Source: Bacteroidales bacterium
GTDB taxonomy: Bacteria; Bacteroidota; Bacteroidia; Bacteroidales; GWA2-32-17
Direction: 5' to 3'
NCBI GenBank assembly: GCA_026416095.1
Contig: JAOAFV010000009.1
Coordinates: forward strand, 1 to 60,893
Length of the DNA: 60,893 nt
In this document: positions 47,203-55,872 of the stretch, in pieces
Layout of the letters: each line of letters begins with the position of its first letter
Numbering within the stretch: position 1 is the first letter of the stretch
Position numbers and translations under genes: made by a program
The notes under the pieces: generated by a model
Seen by the model: the letters and a program-made list of their open reading frames with translations, nothing else
Databases searched by the model: none
What the model was told of the DNA's origin: nothing

Positions 47203-48597
47203 ATGACCTTAATAAAATCGATTTCCGGAATAAGAGGAACTATTGGTGGTAATTCCAATGATAATTTAACACCTTTAAATATAGTTAAATTTGTTAGTGC
47301 TTTTAGTTGTTGGTGTAAAGAAAATACTCAAAGAAAAAATCCTAGAATTGTTGTAGGTAGAGATTCTAGAATTTCGGGCGAAATGATTTATAATATTGTA
47401 AAAGGTACATTAATGGCTTGTGGGTGTAATGTAATAGATATAGGAATGGCGACTACACCTACTACAGAAATTGCTGTGCCTGCCGAAAATGCAGACGGTG
47501 GAATAATTATTACTGCAAGCCATAATCCTGTAAACTGGAATGCTCTTAAATTAATTAATTCAAATGGTGAGTTTCTTTCGGAAGAAGACGGAAAAAAAGT
47601 GTTACAGCTTTCGGAAAATGATTTTATATATAACGACACTTTTAATTTAGGAAAAGTTATTTACAAAGACTATTTAAATTACCATATAGAAAAAATTTTA
47701 AGTTTAAGATACGTAAACATAAACAAAATAAAAGAAAAAAAGTATAAAGTAATAGTTGATGGAATTAATTCTATTGGGGTAGTAGCAGTTGCTCAACTTT
47801 TAGAGAAGTTGGGTATTAATGATTATTATATAATAAACGCTGAGATAAGTGGGAATTTTGCTCACAATCCTGAACCTCTTGACGAAAATTTGAGTGAAAT
47901 AAAAGACAAAGTGAAAAAAGAAAATGCCGACTTAGGAATAGTTGTTGACCCTGATGTCGACCGTTTGTGCCTCGTTTGTGAAGATGGCACTTTATTTGGA
48001 GAAGAGTATACCCTTGTTGCTATTGCCGATTATATACTCAGTAAAGTGCCGCCAGAAAAAAGGAAAACAGTTTCTAATATGAGTTCCTCTATTGCGTTAA
48101 AGTATGTAACTGAAAAAAAACATTATGGTACGCATTATTTAAGTGCTGTGGGCGAAGTAAATGTTGTTAAGAAAATGAAAGAAGTTAATGCTATAATTGG
48201 TGGAGAAGGAAACGGTGGAATTATTCTACCAGAACTTCATTATGGGAGAGATGCACTTGTTGGAATTGCTTTATTCTTATCGTATTTGAGCGAATTGAAT
48301 ATTAAACCTTCTGAACTCAAGCAAACATACCCATTGTATTACCTTATTAAAGATAAAATTGAAAATGTTAAAATAGACATTATAAATTTTATAGATATCC
48401 TTAAAAATAATATTAAAGAACCATTTACGATTAACACAGAAGATGGTTTAAGAATTGACTTTATTGATGAAACATGGTTACATGTAAGAAAATCTAATAC
48501 CGAAAACATTATAAGAATATATTGTGAATCGGCTATAAAAGAACGCGCATTATCACTTGTAAGAGCAATAAAAGAACTTATTTATAAAAGTTTGTAG
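47203..48597 (+). CDS. glmM: Phosphoglucosamine mutase / phosphohexomutase
   Basis: A 464-residue alpha-D-phosphohexomutase. The phosphoserine loop is IIITASHNPVNWNALKL, the metal loop is DPDVDRLCLV, and the sugar-binding loop is GGEGNGGIILPELHYGRD; the C-terminal phosphate site lies in LRIDF/WLHVRKSNTENIIRIY. The DPDxDR loop and GEGNGG loop fit the GlmM/PMM group; glmM is the likely role (UDP-GlcNAc precursor), but phosphomannomutase is not excluded. Paired with a wall hydrolase gene 3 nt upstream, which supports a peptidoglycan role. Confidence 0.85.
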   Translation: MTLIKSISGIRGTIGGNSNDNLTPLNIVKFVSAFSCWCKENTQRKNPRIVVGRDSRISGEMIYNIVKGTLMACGCNVIDIGMATTPTTEIAVPAENADGGIIITASHNPVNWNALKLINSNGEFLSEEDGKKVLQLSENDFIYNDTFNLGKVIYKDYLNYHIEKILSLRYVNINKIKEKKYKVIVDGINSIGVVAVAQLLEKLGINDYYIINAEISGNFAHNPEPLDENLSEIKDKVKKENADLGIVVDPDVDRLCLVCEDGTLFGEEYTLVAIADYILSKVPPEKRKTVSNMSSSIALKYVTEKKHYGTHYLSAVGEVNVVKKMKEVNAIIGGEGNGGIILPELHYGRDALVGIALFLSYLSELNIKPSELKQTYPLYYLIKDKIENVKIDIINFIDILKNNIKEPFTINTEDGLRIDFIDETWLHVRKSNTENIIRIYCESAIKERALSLVRAIKELIYKSL

Positions 48598-48601
48598 AAT
48601 T

Positions 48602-51600
48602 TTAAATCCATTTTACTAAAGGAAAATCCATTCGATGAGGTAATTCTGGATGAATTGGATATATTCTAAACGAATAATCATAAACACCTGGTTTATTAAT
48701 AATTACTTCTGCATTAAATGTAACTTTACCTTTTTCGCATTTGACTGGGTACATTTTTTCAACAAACAAGATTTCGCTAACAACATCTAAATGTTTTTGA
48801 GCAAACAATATTTCAACACCAATTTCGTTAGGATTTATTTCGTTAAGCTTTAGGGTAACTGACGATTTAAATTTACTTCCAAAAACAAGAGGTTTTTTTG
48901 TTGGATCGGGAACTTCGATATTAACAACTTCAATACTATCCCATGCTTTTATCATTCTCATTTTCCATGCAGCTATAGAAAAAGCAAGTTCAAAATTGTT
49001 TGCAATTAATTTCTTATTTCGATTATATAATTTATAATATAACTTTTGATAGTATTCGTCGATCATTCGTACAGTAGTAAATTTTGGCACAATAAGAGAA
49101 ATAGTATTTTTTATGTATTCAATCCATTTACGAGGTAAGCCTTCTTTATCATATTGGAAAAAAGTTGGAATTATTTCGTTTTCGAATAAAAAGAATAATG
49201 TTTCTGCATCTAGTTCGTCTTGAAAGTCTTGATTTTGGTAAGTACATTCTTCTTTAAGAGCCCAACCTGCATTTTCAACATAACCTTCTGCCCACCAACC
49301 ATCAAGAACACTAACATTAATAACACCATTTAAAATTGCCTTTTGTCCACTTGTGCCAGAAGCTTCTAAAGGACGAGTTGGCGTATTCAACCAAACATCA
49401 ACACCTTGTACGAGTTTTTTTGCTAGATCCATTTCATAGTTCTCTAAGAATAATATTTTCCCCACAAATTCAGGTAAATGCGATATTTCGTATATTTTCT
49501 TTATTAGATCTTGGCCAGCTTTATCGGCTGGGTGTGCTTTACCAGCAAAAATAAAAACAACAGGTGTAGAAGGATTATTAACAAGACGTCTAAGCCGATC
49601 AATATCTTTAAATAATAAATATGCTCTTTTGTATGTTGCAAATCGACGAGCAAAGCCAACTGTAAGAGATTTTTCATTTAACTTTTCTAGGAGCTCCAGT
49701 ACAAATTTTGGGCTTTCCTGACGAAGCTCAAGATTTTCCATTAATCTACGTCTAATATAATTATATAAATCTTGTTTTAATTTCAACCTTGCATTCCAAA
49801 TTTCTTTGTCGGGAACTTCTTTTATTTTCTCCCACGTTGAAAAATCAGTTTGTTTTTCTTCAAAATCTTTGGGTAAATACTTTTTATAAATTTCATAAAT
49901 TGGTTTACCTACCCACGTTCTAAAATGTACTCCGTTTGTTACATAAGAAATATGCAATTCTTGTGGAAAATATTTTTTCCATATTGGATTAAACATTTTT
50001 CTAGTTACTTTTTCATGTATTTTACTAACCGCATTTACTTCTTGCGATAACTTACATGCTAAGATGCTCATCGAAAATTTTTCGTTTGGATCTAATGGGT
50101 CTTCTTTCCCAAGAGATATAAAGTCGTTCCATGATATTTTAAAAATCTCAGGATAATGCGATAAATAAGTTCTTATTAAATCTTCGCTAAATACATCATG
50201 TCCAGCTGGCACAGGTGTATGTGTAGTAAACAATGTAGAAGAACGTACCACTTCAAGTGCTTCGAAATAATTCAGGTGCCTTTGTTCAATTAGTTTTCTT
50301 AATCTCTCTAGCCCAATAAAAGCAGAATGCCCTTCATTAGAATGATAAACATCGGGATTAATTTTTAGAGCATCTAGAAGACGAATACCTCCAATTCCTA
50401 ACAATATTTCTTGTTTTAATCGCATTTCATTATCGCCACCATATAATTGATGAGTAATTGCTCTATCTTCTGGTGAATTTTCTTCTATATCGGTATCTAG
50501 TAAATAAAGAGAAACTTTTCCAATTTTTACTTCCCATGCTTTAGCATAAACAATACGACCTGGAAAAGATATAGAAATCATTATCCATTCTCCTCTTTCG
50601 TTTCTTACAGGCAATAAAGGAAGATGAGAAAATTTTAGCGGAATTTTTAATTCAATTTGTTCTCCATTAACACTTAACGACTGAGTAAAGTATCCGTAAC
50701 GATACAATAAACCTATGCCAGTAATGTTTTTACCTGAATCACTTGCTTGTTTTAAATAATCGCCAGCCAAAATACCTAACCCACCTGAATAATTTTTAAA
50801 GGTTTCATGTAATCCAAACTCCATGCAAAAGTAAGCAATGTGCGGATGAGGTTCTACTGGTGATGACATGTATTCTTTAAACTTCTTAATAACAGTATTA
50901 TACTTATTAATAAATTCATCGTTGTTAATCAACTTTTCGTATTGTTCAAGCGTTAGCGACTCAAGTAAAATAATAGGATTACAATTTAATTTTCTAAATA
51001 GATTTGAATCTATTAATTCAAATAATTCAATTGCTTCGAAATTCCACGACCACCATAAATTCTGTGATAAAGATTTTAATTCTTTTATCTTTTCTGGTAT
51101 TTCAGATTGTATATAAATTTTTCGCCACTGAGGAACGAGATTATCTTTTTTTTCTTCAATGTCAATTATATTAATTTGTTTATGTTTGTATTTATCGTAT
51201 CTTTTATCGGCTTTTTGTATTGCAATATCAAATGCTTGAAAGTAATTTTTTATAAGAGAATCCCATAAAAATTGTTTAATTAGTTCGTCGAATTTTTTAT
51301 AATTGTATTGTTTATTATATGTATTTACAAAATATACCAGGGTTTCATAAAGTTTTTCAGCACATAAAATATCATTATTTTCTTCGCGTTTAATAATAAA
51401 GACAATATCTTCGGTATTAAAATTATTATTTAACAACCATAATCCGAATCCTGTTAAGTTTGTGGTAATAGTAGGAATTTTAAACATAATACTTTCTAAT
51501 GGGGTGTAGCCCCACGGTTCATAATAAGAAGGGAACACTGTTAAATCAAATCCTATTAACAAGTCATAATAATTTAAGTTGAATATTCCATCAGTTCCAT

Positions 51601-52828
51601 TAAGATAGCAGGGAACAAAAATAACTTTAACTCTATCTTCTCTTTTATTTAACAACTCTCGTTCTTTTAATCTGTTTATTATTGGATCAGTTTCTTGATT
51701 TCTTAACTTATGTGTAAGGTATCTTTCTTCGGTGGGACATAAAAAATTGCTGTTATAAATGTTTTCGAGTACATTAAAATCGGGACCAGCATGATCGGCT
51801 GGAACTAATATAAAAGCATAAATATCTTTCTGAATATTTCTTTTGTTCAAAAGTGCTAAAGCATCTATAAAAACATCGTAACCTTTGTTGTGAAATTCGT
51901 AACGTCCACTAGTTGCAATAAATATACTTTCTTCTTTAACTTTAACATTTGTAATAGCTTCGGCAACAGCAATAAGTTTATTTCTAGCTTTTACCTTTTT
52001 TGCAAAATATTCTTCATCGGAGGGAATAAGCGAATTATCAAAGCCATTTGGTGTAATCACATCTGCTTTCCTATGAAGAAAATACTCACATTCGAGGTTT
52101 GTAATATCACTTACAACAGTAAAGCAATCAGTATTATTAGTAGTATTATATTCAAGCGAAAATTTTGAAATAATGTTAAAATTACTTGCACAAGAAAAAG
52201 GTTCATACTCGGAAATCTTGGAATGTAATGGTAAGTTATTACCTGCAATTGATCGGCCCAATGTTGTTGCGTGAGTAGTAAAAACAGTTGCTACTTGAGG
52301 AACATATTTTTTTAAATATAAAACACCCATACCAGTAAGCCATTCGTGAAAGTGAGCTACAATTTTATCTTGCGACGTTACAAAATAATCATAAAAGCTG
52401 TGTATTACTTTTCCTGCTGCATATCCAAATAAAGCTGGTTCAATATAGTCCCATTGGCCATGAAGCGAATCTACCTTAAAGCTTTCCCAAAATTCAAAGA
52501 ATATTTTGTCTTTTTGTGGAAAAAATTGAGTAAAGTCAATAAGAATAACTATAGGATTTCCATCAATGTTCCAGTATCCAATTCTACATTTTAATCCTTC
52601 GGAAAATAATTTTTTCCGCCACGATGAAAATAAAAAATTATCTTCTACAAATTCCTTACTTTCATTAGTATTTTTCCAAACATCAGGTCCAATTAGTATG
52701 TACTTTTCACCAAAATAATTTTTTAAAGTCCTTAATTTAGATGATATTACAGTATATATCCCTCCAACTTTATTACATACTTCCCAGCTAATTTCAAAAA
52801 GATAAGTTGGTATTTTAAAGTTTTCCAT
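48602..52828 (-). CDS. Fused glycogen synthase (GT3-like) and alpha-glucan phosphorylase (GT35)
   Basis: A 1408-residue fusion with the two opposing activities of glycogen metabolism in one chain. Residues 1-560 are a GT3-type synthase: FEISWEVCNKVGGIYTVISS, FHEWLTGMGVLYLKK, GRYEFHNKGYDVF, and FPSYYEPWGYTPLESIMF. Residues about 575-690 are a DUF3417 cap (LKSLSQNLWWSWNFEAIELF). Residues 690-1290 are a phosphorylase with YHSNEGHSAFIGLERLRKL, TTHTPVPAGHDVF and the PLP site EASGTSGQKAILNGVINVSV, where the lysine near 1162 binds the cofactor. A beta domain closes the chain. Related fusions occur in Bacteroidota. Cytoplasmic; convergent with glmM. Confidence 0.88.
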   Translation of the reverse strand: MENFKIPTYLFEISWEVCNKVGGIYTVISSKLRTLKNYFGEKYILIGPDVWKNTNESKEFVEDNFLFSSWRKKLFSEGLKCRIGYWNIDGNPIVILIDFTQFFPQKDKIFFEFWESFKVDSLHGQWDYIEPALFGYAAGKVIHSFYDYFVTSQDKIVAHFHEWLTGMGVLYLKKYVPQVATVFTTHATTLGRSIAGNNLPLHSKISEYEPFSCASNFNIISKFSLEYNTTNNTDCFTVVSDITNLECEYFLHRKADVITPNGFDNSLIPSDEEYFAKKVKARNKLIAVAEAITNVKVKEESIFIATSGRYEFHNKGYDVFIDALALLNKRNIQKDIYAFILVPADHAGPDFNVLENIYNSNFLCPTEERYLTHKLRNQETDPIINRLKERELLNKREDRVKVIFVPCYLNGTDGIFNLNYYDLLIGFDLTVFPSYYEPWGYTPLESIMFKIPTITTNLTGFGLWLLNNNFNTEDIVFIIKREENNDILCAEKLYETLVYFVNTYNKQYNYKKFDELIKQFLWDSLIKNYFQAFDIAIQKADKRYDKYKHKQINIIDIEEKKDNLVPQWRKIYIQSEIPEKIKELKSLSQNLWWSWNFEAIELFELIDSNLFRKLNCNPIILLESLTLEQYEKLINNDEFINKYNTVIKKFKEYMSSPVEPHPHIAYFCMEFGLHETFKNYSGGLGILAGDYLKQASDSGKNITGIGLLYRYGYFTQSLSVNGEQIELKIPLKFSHLPLLPVRNERGEWIMISISFPGRIVYAKAWEVKIGKVSLYLLDTDIEENSPEDRAITHQLYGGDNEMRLKQEILLGIGGIRLLDALKINPDVYHSNEGHSAFIGLERLRKLIEQRHLNYFEALEVVRSSTLFTTHTPVPAGHDVFSEDLIRTYLSHYPEIFKISWNDFISLGKEDPLDPNEKFSMSILACKLSQEVNAVSKIHEKVTRKMFNPIWKKYFPQELHISYVTNGVHFRTWVGKPIYEIYKKYLPKDFEEKQTDFSTWEKIKEVPDKEIWNARLKLKQDLYNYIRRRLMENLELRQESPKFVLELLEKLNEKSLTVGFARRFATYKRAYLLFKDIDRLRRLVNNPSTPVVFIFAGKAHPADKAGQDLIKKIYEISHLPEFVGKILFLENYEMDLAKKLVQGVDVWLNTPTRPLEASGTSGQKAILNGVINVSVLDGWWAEGYVENAGWALKEECTYQNQDFQDELDAETLFFLFENEIIPTFFQYDKEGLPRKWIEYIKNTISLIVPKFTTVRMIDEYYQKLYYKLYNRNKKLIANNFELAFSIAAWKMRMIKAWDSIEVVNIEVPDPTKKPLVFGSKFKSSVTLKLNEINPNEIGVEILFAQKHLDVVSEILFVEKMYPVKCEKGKVTFNAEVIINKPGVYDYSFRIYPIHPELPHRMDFPLVKWI

Positions 52829-52994
52829 TTTATTTTAATATTTCGGTTTTTACGATTATTGTTATATTAAGGTTTCAATTTTAGGACATTTCTTTAAAAA
52901 ATAAAAAGAAAATATTGATCATAAAATTTTTAATAAAAGTTATATTTTATGTCACATAAATCTTAATTAACTTTAGAGGCTAACTGATGTTTTA

Positions 52995-53014
52995 TTTTTG
53001 TAAAGATACAAAAA
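52995..53014 (-). terminator. Weak hairpin after the 888-residue protein gene
   Basis: TTTTTGTA and TACAAAAA form an 8-bp inverted repeat with a 4-nt loop, 15 nt past the stop at 53029. It is nearly all A-T, so terminator function is uncertain. Confidence 0.3.
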
Positions 53015-53028
53015 AAATTAAGGCTCCA

Positions 53029-55695
53029 CTAATTTAATGGATTGCTTTGCTCAAATTTTTCTTCGTTTGGTTCATGTAATTTTTCTACACTCATAGATTC
53101 TGGGTAACCATAAGCTTTAGGATATAATAAATACCCTTTTTCAAAATTACCATTTCCCTTTTCTTCTTCTACAGGCCTGTAAAGTAACCTTATTACCGGA
53201 TCATCTCTATCGGCAAGTATTTGATAAGATACTTCAGAATTAGGGTTTCCGTAAATATAAACAATTGTGTAATCTTCGTTCCATTCATAACTAACTAAAA
53301 ATGGTATTTTACCAATTGGTGTTAATATAACAGTTGCTTCTTCTTCTTTTGTTAAAGCTTTAAAATAATCGGGCATTTTAACTTCAGCTTTACCTTTTTC
53401 ATCTAATTTTACTTTTCCTCTATAAAGACATAGGTTTTCGGGCGATTCAACGAAATTATGTCGTAATGTTTTATTTAGTGGATCTAAAGGATGATCGATT
53501 AAAAAAGAGCCACTGCCTTTTGAAAGTGTACCAGTAACATTAACATTACCACTAAAATACCCTGCATATTGTCCATTAACACAACGAGCCCAAAGAGCCC
53601 ATGCGTTACCTCCACCAGAAACTTCAGCATAAATTCCATTTCCATTTATACCATCGTTTCTCCCATATATTGCGAATTTACCACTTCCTCCACTTGAATA
53701 TGAATAAACCCCATAAGTATCACCCCTAAAATAACCACCAGCTCCTTCAGAAGGCAATGTTCCAGACACTAAGCCATTACCGATTCCTACAACACCAATA
53801 CTATTTGTACCTCGTGTTTCACCCCAGACACCAATACTCTGGTTTGTAGATGTATTTGCTGCTAATCCCCAAACCCCAATAGCATTAGGAGCGTCGGTTT
53901 GTCCGAATACTCCAGCAGCTTGAGGAAATGTAGTTGGCGCTGTTGTGCTTGAATTATAACCTACAACTCCGTACCCATTATTACTTGAAGTTTGTCCACG
54001 TATTCCAACACTCACACCTGTAGTTGCAGTATTTTCAGCACGTATTGCAATAGCACCACTTGTATTTTCTTTAACATGTAAACGAGCTGTTACCGATGTT
54101 TCATTTATTCCTACTTTACCTTCGTTTGTTATCACCATAGCTCGGTTTAGTGAACCATTGTCTGATTTAGTCCAAAAGTCGATATTTCCACCTCTATTAT
54201 TTGCTGTGGTACCACTTAAGTTAGCTCCAATAAAAGCAACTCTTTTTTCGCCACTACTGCTGTTTTTATCAACGAATTGAATACCACCAACTCTTACATT
54301 GTCGGCATCGGCTTCTTGTGTTATTAATTCTAAAATACCAGCTCCTGTTGAACCGCTAATAGTTAAATAGGTTCTGCCAGTTTGTGCTGCAATTCCTGGA
54401 GTAGACGTTCCTAATCCAAGATTTCCTTGGCCAGTAAGGCGCATTCTTTCGACAAGACCACCATAGGTTCCTCCACCTCCATGTACCTTAAAATACAAAT
54501 CGCTTCGTCCATTAGAAGATGTCAAAGTTATTGCCACTATTTCTGCACCAACATCGGAAACGTTACTAGCTGAGTTTATTAACCTAATACCTGTTCCTGT
54601 ATTATCGGCACTATAATCGCTTCTAACTGTTAATAGGTTTGTAACACTTCCGGATGCGCCACCTACAATGTCAAGTAATGTGTTTGGATCGTCCATAGTT
54701 CCAGTATTACCAATAACCACTCTTCCATCACCTCTAAAAGAAACCAATTCAGTACCATTACCTTTAAGAAGTAAAATTCTATTTGTAACTGCGGTACTGG
54801 CAACGTTTAATTCAAGAGCATAATTTCCTGTTAATCCTCTATTATTGTAAATCTTTGCGCCTAGGTATGGGCCACCTGTACTTGGTGTTTGAATATCAAG
54901 ATAAGCAGATGGAGTGGTTGTATTTATACCAAGATACCCTGCAGGTGTTAATCGCATTCGCTCAGCAACAGAATTATTATTATTAGTAAAAAACCTTAGA
55001 TCGCCAGAAGCGTTACCTGTTCCAGCATCATAATTAGTAAGATAACTTTTGATTGATCCTGTTATTCTATTATTTGTAACCTGAGTTGCAGCAAAATTAA
55101 TGCTTCCAGCTCTGTCGCCTGAATTTGTAGAGTGAGTACTTAATATTAACTGAGAACCTACACTATATCCACCATCGTGAATATGAACAACTGCCGAATT
55201 CCCTTCTAAATTAATGATTGGATATATAGTGCCAATTCCTATAACAGGATATGTACTGTACGATGTACTCATAATACGCATTCTATTAATATTATTTGTG
55301 CGAAATTGCAGGTCTTTATCATTTTTTGTACCAATAAAATTTATAGAAGGATCGATATTATTGTTACCTGTAATAAGCCATGCATCCTGGCCTGCTAATA
55401 ATTTAATCCAATTGGGCGAAGATTCTGTTCCACCATTGTAATAATAACCAATACCATTACCCCCGCTTATATTTGCATTTGTATTGAAAACCAATAAGTA
55501 CTGAGCTGGTGTAGGTATAGTAGAAGCATCATTAACACTTGTAAGTGACACACGTGGAATAAGTATACCCTTATTTGAAAAATCTACATCTAACCCAGCA
55601 GATGTGTGAGGATTATTACCTGTAAGATTAATCGAAATCTGGGACCTCAAAGTTAAATTTATTAAAACAAAAAAAATAATTTTTAAATTTTTCAT
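53029..55695 (-). CDS. Large secreted beta-repeat protein
   Basis: An 888-residue exported protein (leader 1-18). After a short N-terminal IPRVSLTSVNDAS segment typical of Bacteroidota proteins with tail-fibre-like repeats, residues 70-560 carry repeated GIGTxTP-type blocks: ERMRLTPAGYLGINTTTPSA, ERMRLTGQGNLGLGTSTPGI, KVGINETSVTARLHVK. Residues 560-730 are glycine-rich repeats (GVVGYNSS, GVFGQTD, GVWGLAANTS). The last 150 residues form a conserved C-terminal domain: FLIDHPLDPLNKTLRHNFVE, KAEVKMPDYFKAL, LTPIGKIPF. No T9SS tail is seen, so the export route past the periplasm is open. A putative surface or adhesive role is inference. Confidence 0.82.
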   Translation of the reverse strand: MKNLKIIFFVLINLTLRSQISINLTGNNPHTSAGLDVDFSNKGILIPRVSLTSVNDASTIPTPAQYLLVFNTNANISGGNGIGYYYNGGTESSPNWIKLLAGQDAWLITGNNNIDPSINFIGTKNDKDLQFRTNNINRMRIMSTSYSTYPVIGIGTIYPIINLEGNSAVVHIHDGGYSVGSQLILSTHSTNSGDRAGSINFAATQVTNNRITGSIKSYLTNYDAGTGNASGDLRFFTNNNNSVAERMRLTPAGYLGINTTTPSAYLDIQTPSTGGPYLGAKIYNNRGLTGNYALELNVASTAVTNRILLLKGNGTELVSFRGDGRVVIGNTGTMDDPNTLLDIVGGASGSVTNLLTVRSDYSADNTGTGIRLINSASNVSDVGAEIVAITLTSSNGRSDLYFKVHGGGGTYGGLVERMRLTGQGNLGLGTSTPGIAAQTGRTYLTISGSTGAGILELITQEADADNVRVGGIQFVDKNSSSGEKRVAFIGANLSGTTANNRGGNIDFWTKSDNGSLNRAMVITNEGKVGINETSVTARLHVKENTSGAIAIRAENTATTGVSVGIRGQTSSNNGYGVVGYNSSTTAPTTFPQAAGVFGQTDAPNAIGVWGLAANTSTNQSIGVWGETRGTNSIGVVGIGNGLVSGTLPSEGAGGYFRGDTYGVYSYSSGGSGKFAIYGRNDGINGNGIYAEVSGGGNAWALWARCVNGQYAGYFSGNVNVTGTLSKGSGSFLIDHPLDPLNKTLRHNFVESPENLCLYRGKVKLDEKGKAEVKMPDYFKALTKEEEATVILTPIGKIPFLVSYEWNEDYTIVYIYGNPNSEVSYQILADRDDPVIRLLYRPVEEEKGNGNFEKGYLLYPKAYGYPESMSVEKLHEPNEEKFEQSNPLN

Positions 55696-55710
55696 AATCA
55701 GACTTTTTTA

Positions 55711-55718
55711 CAAATTTA
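55711..55718 (-). promoter_or_regulatory. Putative -7 box (TAAATTTG)
   Basis: An exact TAnnTTTG match on the minus strand, 15 nt before ATG 55695, with the leader TTTGTAAAAAAGTCTGA shared with the gene at 46264. Confidence 0.5.
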
Positions 55719-55850
55719 CGAAAAATTTTCATTTAATTAAAAACTTTATAAGCTTTATTCTAACTTAACAAAAATTATTTTAACATGTTAAGCCAACTTT
55801 TGAATTGAATTTTTCTTTTTTTTATTGTTAAAAAAGTAAAAAAAAAATAT

Positions 55851-55858
55851 TTACTTTG
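55851..55858 (+). promoter_or_regulatory. Possible -7 box (TTACTTTG) for the giant T9SS protein
   Basis: TTACTTTG is one mismatch from TAnnTTTG, 14 nt before ATG 55873. A TTG lies at 55825-55827, 23 nt upstream, close to the usual spacing. Confidence 0.35.
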
Positions 55859-55872
55859 TAAAAAAAAAAATT

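Noticed and set aside
53029-55695. Prophage tail fibre
   Set aside because: It resembles fibre repeats but has a signal peptide, a non-phage C-terminal domain and no phage genes nearby.
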